Below, in pieces: positions 1 to 11,799 of a stretch of 64,000 bases of DNA (position 1 is the first letter of the stretch; each line of letters starts with the position of its first letter). This stretch comes from Eurosta solidaginis. Lineage: Eukaryota; Arthropoda; Insecta; Diptera; Tephritidae. The notes under the pieces were generated by a model. It made no database searches. It saw only the letters and a list, made by a program, of their open reading frames with translations, and was not told the origin of the DNA. The DNA is taken from contig NC_090319.1 of NCBI RefSeq assembly GCF_040869045.1, positions 378,153,601 through 378,217,600 on the forward strand, in the 5' to 3' direction. A program made the position numbers and the translations under genes.

Positions 1-719
1 AGCAAGTGATTTTAAAGTGCGTAAATAACACGTATTGTGGACCTGGAAAAACAGAAGATACAAAAAAAGATGACTGATTTTTTTAAATAAAACCATCGCA
101 TGACTTAATTTTCAATTAATATGTCACGAAAGCAAGAATAAAATGTGAATTTAAATGTGAAAAATATATATTTACTTAGTCTTTTTGGGCATTCCAAAAC
201 GTGAACACTTTTGTTAACGTGAACTGCCTTGGTTTGAATTAGTTCACGTTATCGAGCGCGCGCTGTATGCAGATAATCCTGAAATAGCCATGAAATAACT
301 AAGAAACTGATCCGAACAGTACCGAGAATATGTGGATCAACTCCCAAAATAGTCCAACATATTTTTATATTACCCCGAAAAAGCCCACAAAACAGTCCCA
401 AAAGAATTACAAAATGGGCCGAAATAGTCCTCAAGTACTCTAGTCCCGAAAGGATTCTGAACATTCGTTTTGTTGTGTTGGTTTTTGTCCCCTATTTCAC
501 CCCCCGTAGATCTGCACCTGTTACTACTACGATGGTAGAAAAGGCATATTGAAATCTGTATGTACTACACACTTTGAAAGAAAAACCTTACGAGATATTA
601 CAGGAGATCAAATATTATTTTGATATCTAGAAAGACTCCTGTTCAGTTTTCTCCGAGTTACTTCCGAACCTTCAACCTCGGGCTTACTGTTTAAGAATTA
701 ACAGACATTCTGTAAAATT
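1..719. other. No gene recognised
   Basis: AT-rich sequence. The only open frames are short, with no recognisable protein and no splice-supported structure. I see no repeat here that matches other parts of the window. Confidence 0.5.
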
Positions 720-721
720 AT

Positions 722-1042
722 GGTGATGCGCGATGATCTCCGAAGAGATTTTTCCATCGTGCTCCTCTTGATTCTTCCTACAAATTGGTCGGACGGGACC
801 TACGTGTTTTATGCCGACTCCGCACGGCATCTGCAATGCAGATGAGTTTTCACTGAGAGCTTTTCATGGTAGAAATACACTCGGAGTGCTTGCCAAACAC
901 TGCCGAGGGGCAAACCCGCTTAGAAAAATTTTCTTCTAATTGCAAAAACTTGTTTCTAAAATTTTTATGTTGTTTTGCCCGGGCGTGAACCCAGGATCTT
1001 CGGTGTGGATGGTGGAGCAGGCTACCAAGGCGGCCGCCACTT
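722..1042 (-). repeat. tRNA-derived SINE, copy 1
   Basis: Read on the minus strand, this begins with a tRNA-like head: a degenerate A box around the words GTAGCCTGCTCC and a B box-like GGTTCACGCCC. A body follows that recurs at 28.5, 30.7, 41.7, 43.1 and 55.7 kb. Shared body landmarks are the inverse of GCGGGGTCGCCCCTCGGCAG (here degraded) and of TCAGTGAAAACTCATCTGC. RNA polymerase III boxes plus dispersed copies of ~330 bp are the hallmarks of a SINE. No coding capacity. The family name is not known to me. Confidence 0.75.
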
Positions 1043-1845
1043 TGTTTAATATATTTTGGCTATTATCATGATGCAGCAGAAACAACTGCCATATTAACAG
1101 TCTTCACTGTTATTTTAATAATAATGGTTAGGTTCACAGAGCTATGTACGTAAGATGAAATTTTTTATTTTGTTGTTTAGACTGTTGAAACAATAGAATC
1201 GACAATTTGTGCGAAGTTGTTTTAACAGCTATTGGCGTAGAATATAAATTAACAGAAATTTCGGTTAAAGTAGCTGGTTGATTTTACCAGCTGTTTTCTT
1301 TCAGTGAAATCACTTAAACTACCCTAGCAAAATATTATTTTCTCCATCAAACGCAAAAACTCTTTTTTTTTTTTTTAAATATCTCCTCAATTTTATAACC
1401 ATTACCTTATCTAACTTCCATTATAGGTAACCATACATGACTTTCATTTTTCATCGCAGTATATTAATTAGGTCACGGTTAAAGTCAAATAAGGGCATTC
1501 ATGTTATTCAATCATTTTTCATTCGAAACCAGATCGCCAAAAATGTATTAAATAATGGTAAACCATTTAAGTTGCAAGTTAATGCGCTTACCACAATATA
1601 AATAAACGCTTACCTGCTGTGCGTTTATTATGGCAGAAAAGTAAAAGTAATTGAATTGATTAGCGGTTAATTAAATGAATCAAAATGCGAATGGGCGCAA
1701 ACACAACAAAGTGCATAATTAAAAGACAATACCGTTAGCTTATGTATGAAAATATTAATACGCAAGCTAAAAATAAAATAAATATAATTGCAAGATATGT
1801 ATGTATGCACGTAGACTTCCAAATATACAAAGCACATGCGTCGAC
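1043..1845. other. No gene recognised; weak repeat similarity
   Basis: AT-rich and non-coding. The stretch 1240-1310 (landmark ACAGAAATTTCGGTTAAAG) resembles 28985-29045, so it is probably the edge of an old dispersed repeat; in both places a copy of the SINE lies close by. Nothing else can be supported. Confidence 0.4.
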
Positions 1846-2143
1846 TAGAGCTGGATTTCGATTCGATTCTTAATCGTTTTAATCGATCTTTTTATTTGGA
1901 AATGTAGAATCGTTTTTTTTTTTAACCGTTCGATGCTTTAGGCATCGAAGTTTTCATCACTTTTCTGTATTTTTGGTTTTCATAAATTTAGATTTATTGT
2001 GTTGGTGGCTTCGAGAGAAAGGAGAAAGATGAAGAAATTTCTTCGCACTTCTGGCAAGCAATATATTGAAAATGTGTTTATCTATTTTGTGGTATGATAT
2101 TGTGTTCAGTACGAAATGAAAACTAATTAATACCACATTTTTA

Positions 2144-2597
2144 GATTCTAGTAAGCCAATTGAAAGTGACCCTGAAGGGGAATTCAATCTTATAAGTAAT
2201 CCAAAGATTCGCAGATCTGTTGTCTGGAAGTACTTTAGCCAAGTGCAGGGTGATTCTGCGAAATGCAAATTGTGCGGCAATAAATACGAAACAGATGGAA
2301 GTACAACTAATTTGTTAAATCACTTGAGGCGGTCACATCCAACGTTGATATAAATGTCTTCATGAGCTCCTATAAAAACCTTTTTTGCACCTAATAACAA
2401 CAATATAAGGAAGTGTCAGTCTGTAGATGAGCGAAAAAAACAACTAGATTGTGCTTTGATTGGAATGATTGTCACAGATATGCAACCCTTTAGGATTGTC
2501 GAAGATAACGGATTCATATCTTTTACACAATGCTTGGATCCTTGGTACATTTTACCTTCACGAGTAACATTAAGAAACACACTTTTAACAAATATAT
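2144..2597 (+). pseudogene. hAT transposase N-terminal fragment with BED zinc finger
   Basis: One forward frame encodes a BED-type zinc finger: VWKYFSQVQGDSAKCKLCGN, then a spacer and LLNHLRRSHP, giving the C-x2-C and H-x4-H metal ligands. After two in-frame stops (TAA at 2351, TGA at 2363) the same frame continues with IVTDMQPFRIVEDNGF and LDPWYILPSR, the conserved segment that follows the BED finger in hAT transposases. An acceptor-like TTTTTAG just before 2144 could start an exon. The frame is then cut by the inserted LTR, and I could not recognise the catalytic RNase-H-like domain beyond it. The BED finger normally binds the transposon ends. This copy is dead. Confidence 0.85.
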
Positions 2598-3224
2598 TGT
2601 AACGAATTTACTTGCAAATCCTCTTATTTGCAATCCTCTGCTAAATTCGAATCACTAAACTGTTGAATAAATAACTACAATTTGTAATAATGCAAACTGG
2701 CCTTTATTAAAGTACTTCACAATAACACTCAAACTGTGCAACGAATAGCTTGCTTAATAACCAAACTGATTGATAACTCAAATGAAACTCTACTATTCAA
2801 AATAATACTGCTCTTGCTCGCTAGATAGCGTCTTAGTCGAAACTGCTTGACAACTCAAATCAAACTGAATTCCAGCGCCTCTACAATTGCCGCCTTTTAT
2901 ACTCTTTGCTTTCAACCTTCGCATCTTCTAGGCGCTTCCAGAATATACTAGCCCAGCAGCTCTCAAACTTCTCAGCTGTAACTACAATTGCAAAATTTTA
3001 TAGTTTTTCTCATTGCATACTTATAGGAGTATCTCAGGTATATGCATGTGTTTGTGCATTGACTCTCCGCTGCTCGTATACGTACATGGTACATATGTGT
3101 AGACGCAATTCTTATTTCGTTTATGTAGATACATAATGATTGATCTATGGATGTGAATTCACGTCACTGCTTAGCATCGGCTTAGAGATAGCAGCACCCC
3201 TTAGTTTTGCTAATATTCGTAACA
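2598..3224 (-). mobile_element. Solo LTR (Gypsy-like), copy 1, inside the hAT element
   Basis: The sequence starts TGTAACGAA and ends TTCGTAACA, and is flanked by ATAT on both sides (2594-2597 and 3225-3228), a 4 bp target duplication typical of Gypsy-type elements. On the minus strand it contains a TATA-like box (inverse of CTTTTATACTC near 2895) and an AATAAA signal in the block that is conserved in copies at 11.3, 34.7 and 54.8 kb. No gag or pol sequence adjoins it, so it is a solo LTR left by recombination. It splits the hAT transposase and is therefore younger than the hAT insertion. Confidence 0.85.
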
Positions 3225-3980
3225 ATATAAAATCAATACTTTTTATGACATAGACAGCAGCAAACACGAAAACAAAAGTGGCAATTTTTATGAAACTTCG
3301 TCAATTAAATTCCTTATTCCTTTTTATTTTCAATAAGCTAAAAAAAATACTTCCATAAAGTTTTTAACTAAAAACACGCAAACCATGACACAAATATCCA
3401 TATGTTGTCAATTGAAATTCCCGTATACCTTATTGATTAAAAAGCTGCAAAACGTATACTGAAAACATGTTACCTTCGTTATTTAATAAATACTTCCTTT
3501 TTATATGATGCTGAACATAGATCGGTTCTAATGCCGTAAACGATACGAGAACATTATACATATTGTAATAAAAAGTATTAAAGAAGAAAGTGTATTGGTT
3601 AATGTTCCCAATATTGGTTTCCCTACATTTTGAAATAAAAGATTCAAAAAAAGCGCAAACAGTATGAAATTTCGGTAAAGACTATACTAATTATCTCACT
3701 CCGATGAAAGGATCAAGTGAAGAACTATGTGTCATTCCTTGATGCTTCCAATTTTGTCGGCAGGCAACGAAACGAGAGAGAAACTGTCCAGCTTTATTTG
3801 TCGGAAAAAATCGTGTAAATGGTTAAGTACGTAAGCAAGTACACTGTTACAAAGACTAAGGAAAATTTAAATAAACTTTACTTGGTTCGATTTAATCGAT
3901 AAAATCGATTTTTTTTCTAGAATCGAATCGAAAAAATCGATTCTTAAAAAAATCGAATCGAATCCAACTCTAGCGTCGTC

Positions 3981-5230
3981 TCGTGTTGTTGCTTTTGTAC
4001 TGAGTCCATAATAACGCATGACTTTGCTATTTTTGGAAATTCGACCAAAACTGTCAAACGCCAGTGAAATATGTGAGAAAAACTTGACGCACCAACATAC
4101 ACACATACGAACATCAATAGAGAGATTCCTGCTTATTTATGTATGTACATAGTAAAAACCAACTGTGGTTAACTGAACCACATACATGCATAGATACATC
4201 AAATATGGCCAAAAAACGTTGATGGCTATTGAAAGGCGAAATGTAAAGTGCAAATATTCGTCGCACAAAACTGCAAGTCACACAATAGACTAAGCATTCG
4301 GTATTTGAGAACTTCAAAGCTCAGTGTGGCCTAATCATTGGTAGTCAAATGAACTTTGCGTAGCTAAAATATGGTGAGACGGCTAATAAGCTTAGCTGCA
4401 TTGAGTAGTGTTAAACAGGTTTTCTAAGTGCTGGGTAAGTACTTGCATGTGAAAATCTTGTGGGCCAAAAAACATTTTAAAATCACATAAACATAGAAGA
4501 TGTACGTCGTACGTGATCATACAAATATATGCACATGTTTGCATATAGTCCGGCATGCTCATCCAGTAATTTAGTTGGCTAATTTCGGTTAACACTAAGA
4601 TCGTTCTGTATTGTTATGGCTCACGTAAAAACCGGAAAATTGAGTACCGAACCAAAACTTCGTGCTCTCCTAGAAATGGCTTATTATTTTCTTGCAGGCA
4701 AATCAATTTTAACTATTCATCTAGATATGAGATACATTTGCCAAGCATAAGAGTGTAGAAAATATCTTTCTACCTCCTTCCCTCCATCCTCCGAAATCTC
4801 ATATAATCCAAGGATATCCCTGATGAAAATATTGCCCTTACCAGATACCGAGAATTTTTTTAATTAAAAACCTTCTCAGCGCTACTAAGACAAACTCCGC
4901 TGAAACAGTAATTCTGTTTGATCAAGTCATTTTCAAATTCTGAATAGTCGAACAAAGCACGATTCAGAGAAAGAAGCTTAATCTGAGCTAACTATAAGTA
5001 TTTTAGAAATAAGCCAGTGCGAATTTATTTTCTATCTCGATAGCCGGAAAAAAGTCAGAGATGGTTAACCCTGCCTGACATCACACCCAATAAACTGTGA
5101 GCAATAGTGATTTTTATGGCTTCACTGCATGGCAATACACCTAGCTGACGTTTTGAAGACGCTGTTTATCCAGCCCGGCGCTGTTTGTATAAGATATTCG
5201 AAGATTCGCTTTATACCTTTGCAGTTTTCA
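3981..5230. other. No gene recognised
   Basis: AT-rich intergenic DNA. Short open frames show no family motif. No repeat shared with the rest of the window was noticed. Confidence 0.45.
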
Positions 5231-5237
5231 GATTCGA

Positions 5238-5640
5238 TCAAATAATCTCAGTCGGATTAAGTATTGAAGAGTAGGGGCCCAAACGTAGCACAGCGTGCAT
5301 ATTATGATAATGTTGGGCTTTCAACGACTTAATACTTGAGTGGCAAGGTGCACTGCGCCAGGCGATCACCAAATCTTTTCCGTAGTATCCCAACCCCAAG
5401 TTGCAAAACCCAATCGCTACATGTACTGGCGGTAGCAGATGTTCTGGTCCTTCTGTTCGATGCAATGACCAAACCTTTGATGCGGTAATGGCACCTTTCT
5501 TATGAGTTGTAGGTTTACGCACTGCTGGTAATATCTACACCGCAAGATGTCCTACTTTGGACCGTCCACTTGAAAGCCGACTGAACAGAGTGAAAATAGT
5601 TTCATCATTCCAAACGCTTTGCTTTCTTTGCCTTTTTCTT
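5238..5640 (-). pseudogene. DDE transposase fragment (Tc1/IS630-like)
   Basis: On the minus strand the translation contains SAPCHSS followed 20-25 residues later by LRLGPYSSILNPTE. In Tc1/mariner/IS630-type transposases the matching segments are the second catalytic block (DNAPCH) and the third block (PYSP-LNPIE). Here the expected Asp-Asn before APCH has become Arg-Ser, and an in-frame stop separates this piece from an upstream segment (DETIFTLFSRLS, around 5590-5625) that resembles the region after the first catalytic Asp. The fragment is non-functional. The family-level call rests on motif spacing by eye, and the exact superfamily is uncertain. Confidence 0.55.
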
Positions 5641-5749
5641 TATTTATCTTGCTTGCCATCGTTACAAGCTCACGCCCACTTTTGCGATGTCGTAAATTTC
5701 GAAAACTGAAGAAACAGAAATTTGGAAACATATTTGAAAACGAGCATGG

Positions 5750-6330
5750 TATCACCTACATTTAGAAAAAGACAATTTGAAAGTCTTCTTAACTATATAT
5801 CCGAAGTCGTTGAAGATATCATGTTAAAATTGGAGGAGGTTTTCCTTACTAAATATTCATAAAATATACTAAATATTTATAAAAATTAGCAAAATTGGTT
5901 GAGGATCACGCCTACTTATATACATATATGTGACCCGGCCTATGAAAAGGTGGCTTATGACTCAAAAACGAAATTGCGAAAAACAGCTGTTAAAGATAAA
6001 CAATGCATTTCTTCAGTTTCTTAGTAGTTTTCTTTTTTTTTTGAGTCATAAGCCACCTTTTCATAGGCCGGGTCACATATATACATTGTGAAAGGAAATG
6101 GGAAAAATGTGGTAATTCATTATTAAAGACCTATGTATAAGTAGCGAGAATTGATATGCTGGTTGACTTCATTAAGAAAAATAGAAACGTGTTAAAATTT
6201 TGCAAAATGAGCGTGTCACCAAGTAAATTGTAAATCAGACGCCGTTAGTATCACTTTGCAGAATTATAACTTTATATCAGAAAGAGTGGAGAAAGGCAGC
6301 TGGAAAAAATAGTGCGCACTAAAATTTGTC
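5750..6330. repeat. Degenerate Helitron-like (mini-me type) fragment
   Basis: Short blocks match the body of the larger Helitron-like elements at 7.2, 12.5 and 60.9 kb: TCGTTGAAGATATCATG, AAAATTAGCAAAATTGG with a following CACGCCTACTT, and GGTAATTCATTATTAAAGAC. The order is compatible with one old element. It is interrupted by the hairpin MITE at 5924-6082. Ends were not resolved. Confidence 0.5.
5924..6082. mobile_element. Hairpin MITE with ~43 bp near-perfect terminal inverted repeats
   Basis: The left arm begins ATATATGTGACCCGGCC and runs to the word GACTCAAAAA; the right arm is its reverse complement, from TTTTTGAGTCATAAGCC to GGCCGGGTCACATATAT. Arms are ~43 bp with essentially no mismatches and the total length is 159 bp. 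The ~70 bp loop is AT-rich and non-coding. The insertion lies inside a degenerate Helitron-like sequence, so it is younger. The near-perfect arms suggest recent movement. The target duplication cannot be set because the flanks are TA-rich. Confidence 0.75.
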
Positions 6331-6409
6331 CAATATAGTGTATTCTAATGAATGTGTAATGCAATCAAAATTTAGTGCACTATTCCCAACTATGCTTATC
6401 GAGTAAGGG

Positions 6410-6745
6410 AGCTTAGAATATACCCGTGGCATGTAGGTCACTCGTAAGAGGCGATTAAAATACCAAAAGATTCAAGGGGTTGTGTAGCGCAACCCTTTCA
6501 AAGAGTTTCCAGCGCAACTTATAGCTTCTCCAATCCAATTTTCAACCTCACCTACCCGGGGCAGATCCTTTTTCTTTAGTAGCTGATGCTCTAGCGCCCT
6601 AAGCTCCTCAAGGAAGAAAGAGGGTGGGGACGAGATGACCTAGAGAGTTCTATATCCGGCAAAGGACCATCGACATCAATAACACTTCTCAAAACCTTCG
6701 GAGGGTGATTTTATCGCTACAACAGTAACAATAATAACATGCATA
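6410..6745 (+). repeat. Probable LINE 3' untranslated tail
   Basis: The block running from CCCGTGGCATGTAGGTCACT through AAGGGGTTGTGTAGCGCAAC to AAGGAAGAAAGAGGGTGGGG ends in a CAACAGTAACAATAATAAC simple tail, the arrangement of a non-LTR retrotransposon 3' end with a (CAA)n-like tail. I recognise the wording as a common tephritid LINE tail from memory, but no coding sequence adjoins it. It is 5'-truncated. Confidence 0.45.
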
Positions 6746-7193
6746 GCTTTATATTTGGATCTGATTCCTTAAGGACCACACCCATTTTACACATCACAAA
6801 ATTGGCAATATATCTGTGACACGTAGCCTTTATACGTAGATATTTTAGTACAAGTACGAAATTTAAAAAATAATGTAAATTAATTCTGCTACGTACAAAT
6901 AAAACTTTCAATACCAAAGTAGAACAAAATGCGGAAAATGTAACGAGATTTTTTAAGAAACTTGTTTCTATGACTGTAACTGTTTTATAGCTGCTTACGG
7001 CAAGCGACATTTGCATGTATATTAGTAGTATATTTCAAACATTCATATCAGTTAATGTTCGTGACGTTCCTCTTCTCCAACGTAAGGGGTAAAAAATGTT
7101 CGGTTTTGCTCGAACTAAGACATCCTGACTTGCTTATCTTAAAAATTACATTTTTTTCTTACATTCGCAAATATATTAACTAACAAATAAATA
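6746..7193. other. No gene recognised
   Basis: AT-rich filler between a LINE tail and a Helitron-like element. Nothing supportable. Confidence 0.4.
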
Positions 7194-8839
7194 CTTTTAT
7201 ATTCAGTTGAGCAGAGCTCACAGAGTATATTAACTTTGATTGGATAACGGTTGGTTTTACAGGTATAAAGGAATCGAGATAGATATAGACTTCCATATAT
7301 CAAAATCATCAGGATCGAAAAAAAATTTGATTGAGCCATGTCCGTCCGTCCGTCCTCCCGTTAACACGATAACTTGAGTAAAGTTTGAGGTATCTTGATG
7401 AAATTTGGTACGTACGTTCTTGAGTACTCATCTCAGATTGCTACTTAAAATGAACAATATCGGACTATAACCACGCCCACTTTTTCGATATCGAAAATTT
7501 CGAAAAACGGAAAAAGTGCGATAACTCATTACTAAAGACGTATAAAGCGATGAAACTTGGTACGTGAGTTGAACTTATGACGCAGAAGAGAAAATCAGTA
7601 AAATTGTGGACAACGGGCGTGACACCGCCCACTTTTTAAAGAAGGTAATTTAAAAGTTTTGCAAGCTGTAATTTGGCAGTCGTTGAAGATATCATAATGA
7701 AATTTGGCAGGAACTTTACTCCTGTTACTATATGTATGCTTAATAAAAATGATCAAAATCGGAGAACGACCACGCCCACTTTAAAAAAAAAAATTTTTTA
7801 AGTCAAATTTTAACAAAAAATTTAATATCTTTACAGTATATAAGTAAATTATGTCAACATTCCACTCCAGTAATGATATGGTGCAACAAAATGCAAAAAT
7901 AAAAGAAAATTTCTAAATGGGCGTGGCTCCGCCCTTTTTCATTTAATTTGTTTAGGATACTCGGTAGGGGCTTAGTTTCTGGGACTGTAACTTATTCCTG
8001 TGAAAAAGGGCGAAATCGGTTGAAGCCACGCCCACTTTTTATACACAGACGACCGCCTGTCCTTCCGCTCGGCCGTTAACACGATAACTTGAGCAAAAAT
8101 CGATATATCTTTACTAAACTCAGTTCACGTACTTATCTAAACTCACTTTGTATTGGTATGAAAAATGGCCGAAATTCGACTATGACCACGCCCACTTTTT
8201 CGATATCGAAAATTACCAAAAACGAAAAAATTGCCATAATTCTACACCAAATATGAAAAAAGGGATGAAACATGGTATTGGGATTGGTTTATTGACGCAA
8301 AATATAACTTTAGAAAAAAACTTTGTAAAATGGGTGTGACACCTACCATATTAAGTAGAAGAAAATGAAAAAGTTCTGCAGGGCGAAATAAAAACCCCTT
8401 GAAATCTTGGCAGGAATACTCTTCCTGGTATTATATATATAAATTAGCGGTATCCAACAGATGATGTTCTGGGTCACCCTGGTCCACATTTTGGTCAATA
8501 TCTGTAAAACGCCTTCACATATACAACTACCACCACTCCCTTTTAAAAGCCCCATTAATACCTTTAATTTCATACCCATATCGTACAAACACATTCTAGA
8601 GTCACCCATGGTCCACCTTTATGCCGATATCTCGAAACGGTGTCCACCTATAGAACTAAGGATCACTCCCTTTTAAAATAATCTTTAAATTAATTTGATA
8701 CACATGTCATACAAACACATTCCAGGGTTACCCTCGGTTCATTTTCCTACATGGTTATTTTCCCTTATGTTATCACCATAGCTCTCAACTGAGTATGTAA
8801 TGTTCGGTTACACCCGAACTTAGCCTTCCTTACTTATTT
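7194..8839 (-). mobile_element. Helitron-like non-autonomous element (mini-me/DINE type), copy A
   Basis: Read on the minus strand it begins AAGTAAGGAAGG, then a palindrome GTTCGGGTGTAACCGAAC, then a subterminal repeat ATACTCAGTTGAGAGCT. It ends with the inverse of that repeat (CTCAACTGAATATAA). Between them are a (GGAC)n/(GTCC)n microsatellite with the landmark inverse of CATGTCCGTCCGTCC at 7338-7355, and repeated boxes CCACGCCCACTTTTTCGATA. This combination (short subterminal inverted repeats, proto-microsatellite, central tandem repeats, no ORF) is that of the dipteran mini-me/DINE-1 class of Helitron-related elements. About 2-3 units of the central ~128 bp repeat remain (8450-8720). Confidence 0.7.
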
Positions 8840-11289
8840 CTGTTGTAATTGAGTTTCCAGAAAATTTTTCTTTGATATATTCAAGGTAAGCCGAGCATAA
8901 TAAATATCTTTAATACCAATTTATTTACCACCTCAAAAACTTCATTCGCTATTCGTCCTTGAAATCGCGTATTCATATACATACACTCATGTGCATACAT
9001 TTGAGTTTAGTAGTTGTTGTGAACATTTGAAATTGGTAAGCAAATTCCCCAAAATACAAAAATAAGTTAATTGTTTTATAATTTAGTGTATTGAAACATA
9101 AATTAATTATTTAAAGCTTTTCAATAAACTGGACGATTGTAATTGAAACTTGTTTGAGAATTCGTTTTCCTTGGCACGCGCCACCATGTGGGTATCTGGT
9201 TTAGTGAACTCATTGCACAGGAAGGCAATTATACATAATCTGATTTATTTATGGACAAGTTTAAATATCTTTGTATGTGCATAGATACAAACATATTTAC
9301 AAGAGCATATATATTTACATTTCGATAAACATATTCATAGAAATTTTGCAATAACGAAATGCTCTGAATTGTAAAACTGGTCCATATACACTACTAATGT
9401 ACACATATACAGTATGTACATATATATGTATATGTAGGTAGCTAATTGGTTTTATGTATATATGTATATGCACCTTCATATATGACCGCCTCAGGTGCAC
9501 AGCAACAAATCTCCACACCCACAAGCCCAGACAAGTATGACTTACCAAATTCACCATGTACATAATCTTTTTCTGGTTTATTTGCAGACATGTTGTATAC
9601 ATTCAAATATATGTACATATGTACCTATAAGCCACATTAAGAATTCATTTTCCTGCTTTGATCGAAAGTAAAATTGTAATTAGTTGAGCGCAAAATGGAG
9701 CAAACGTAATGTAAATATTTTTTCAAAAAATTCCAGACTGACTGAATAATTGCTCTTAGTAATACTGGTTGAACGAGTATATATGTATGTATGTACTTAC
9801 CTAAGTAAAATATGGCGTCCCAGCAGGCATTTATGTAAATTTTTTGAAAAGTAACTTAAAGTAAACTTGCTGTGTTAAACGTTATATAAACATTTTCAGT
9901 ATTAAATATATTTAAATTTTTTTTTTTTTTTTGAAAACATTTTATAAGCTAAAAGACGAGAAAACTATTTGTCAATATTTTTCAACTTGGAAAATTCCAA
10001 ATTATTTTCATAAACGTTTATTCATGAGAGGGAATGGCTGCATTTAAACCGTTTTCTGGAGTCTCCTTCAACCCATTAGAATTGCAGCCATTCTTCATTT
10101 AATGTATGCATGAAATTTAGAATTAGTACATATGTATACTTAGGTACATTCACATACTATCTATTTGTTAATATCAGAGCTGCTCAACCCCTATATACTT
10201 GTAGCACTTTTGTTTTTGTTTTGCCCTGAATCATAGGCACAGATTCAAATTCACACTTTGAATATAAAAAAAAATTTTCATAGCACTCCCATATACCCTC
10301 ACAAATAATTTCGAATTATAGGAAGATGCTGGAATTTCTTATGAAAATGCCAAGAAAAAGGACACCCATATGAAACTCAGGCACTAGTGTATGGTAAAAA
10401 AATTTACACTAACAATTTGACAACTAGAAATTATTCAAAAACATTATAGTACTGAAAAAAAGTGTAATCAAAATAGATTCATAAATAAAATTAAAATAGA
10501 TAATTGACTGCGGAGCTGAAATATATGGGGCATATGACAAAAGAATGTAAGCAAAACTGTACCTAAACAAGAGGTGCCTCTTCTAACTTCATATGATATT
10601 AGTTAATTACCCTCAAGGGAAGTCGGTAACTAGTGATACAAAATTCTGGTACAGAACTAGACCTAGAGTGCCAAATAAGTATTAGTTCGTTAATAGCTAG
10701 ATTTTCAGTTATAAAATCGACAAAAAAACTATACCAGCTTTAACGAGCTGCGACTACATATGAGTATGCCTCTTCTAACTATTGAAAAAGTACCAAAAAC
10801 AAATTTGTATATAGTTAGGTATTAGTGAAAAGTTAAAGCAGCGGGGACAATTTCCACCGCCTAGGACATCGCCATGATAAATTCGCCAGTTGAAAATATG
10901 TAAAAGAGATAAATGCCGAACTACTTATTTTGAACTAGAGAGAACTTACGGCGTAGTTTCTGTGACTTTTTATTTCAATTCGGAATATTATTTTTCTTGG
11001 TTAAGAGAAATTTTTTGACTGGAAGTGGGAGGAACCGTGAAGTTCCCATGACTACCATTTACTTGTTAAACATTTTATTAAATTCAAATGGTATTTCAGC
11101 ACCTCAGTAATCTCTGTTGCTAATATAGACTTGAACACAAATTTAAAACAAACCACGCGGAGCCTTCTAATTAAGCATTTCAAAAGTTTTTAAATTCAAT
11201 TTCCAATGCAATATTCGCGGGAATCTCTACATTCACTCTTAGTATGATTATTGAAACCCAAATTCCGCCGATATATGTATGCATATAGA
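8840..11289. other. No gene recognised
   Basis: Roughly 2.4 kb with no supportable gene. It contains TATG/TA-type microsatellite at 9415-9475 and a small hairpin (GAATGGCTGCA at 10031, inverse near 10083). Open frames here are short and composition-driven. Confidence 0.45.
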
Positions 11290-11293
11290 ATAT

Positions 11294-11795
11294 TGTAACG
11301 AAATTCCTCTTATTTGCAACCTTCTACTAACGTTCGAATCACTAAACTGTTGAATAAATAAATCCAATATTCAATAATGCAAAATGGGCTTTATTAAAGT
11401 ACTTCACAATAACACTTCTACTTCTCAACAGATAGCGTTATTGAATCAAACTGATTTGTCGTGCCTCAACTGTTGCTGCTTTTATACTGTTTGGTTTCCT
11501 CGTTGGCATATTTCTAGGCGCTTCTATTTCTAGAATTTACTAGTCAGTTACCAGCTATAAAATTACCAGCTATAACTACGTTTATAGCTTCTCATATGCG
11601 CGTGTATTTGTGAGTGATACTTGCAGAAATTATTGCCTACTTTTGAAAGTGTTTCAGATATATGCATGTGTTTGCGCGTTGCTCTCCGCTGCTTGTATGG
11701 ACACATGTATAGACATAATGATTGATTTATTGATGTGCATACAAGTCACTGCTTAGTATTGGCTCTTGAATGTTGGTGATATCGCTATTTACGTA
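11294..11795 (-). mobile_element. Solo LTR (Gypsy-like), copy 2
   Basis: Starts TGTAACGAAATTCC; flanked by ATAT at 11290-11293 and 11796-11799. Internal blocks match the LTR copies at 2.6 and 34.7 kb, including the inverse of AATAAAGCCCATTTTGCATT (poly-A signal region) and of the TATA region near 11480. The 3' side as drawn (the LTR 5' end) has lost a few bases of the terminal ACA. No internal retrotransposon sequence is adjacent. Confidence 0.8.
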
Positions 11796-11799
11796 ATAT

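Larger units (their letters stand above)
1846..3972 (+). mobile_element. hAT-superfamily DNA transposon, degenerate, with nested solo LTR
   Basis: The ends are inverted repeats. The left end reads TAGAGCTGGATTTCGATTCG, and the right end, reverse-complemented, reads TAGAGTTGGATTCGATTCG. Both fit the hAT terminal pattern YARNG. The element is flanked by an 8 bp target duplication, GCGTCGAC on the left (1838-1845) and GCGTCGTC on the right (3973-3980), with one mismatch; 8 bp is the hAT size. Inside lies a transposase fragment with a BED zinc finger (2144-2597). A solo LTR is inserted at 2598-3224. After subtracting the LTR the element is ~1.5 kb, too short for a complete transposase, and no catalytic C-terminal part is recognisable, so it is internally deleted and non-autonomous. 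Subterminal ATCGATT-rich repeats are present at both ends. Confidence 0.85.

Noticed and set aside
1957..2280. Minus-strand open frame of 107 codons over the hAT element
   Set aside because: The plus strand encodes a clear BED zinc finger in the same place; the minus frame is a shadow.
8343..8676. Overlapping open frames on both strands near 8.4-8.7 kb (and the twin at 14.1-14.3 kb)
   Set aside because: They fall in the ~128 bp central repeat of Helitron-like elements; the similarity between them is repeat similarity, not protein conservation.
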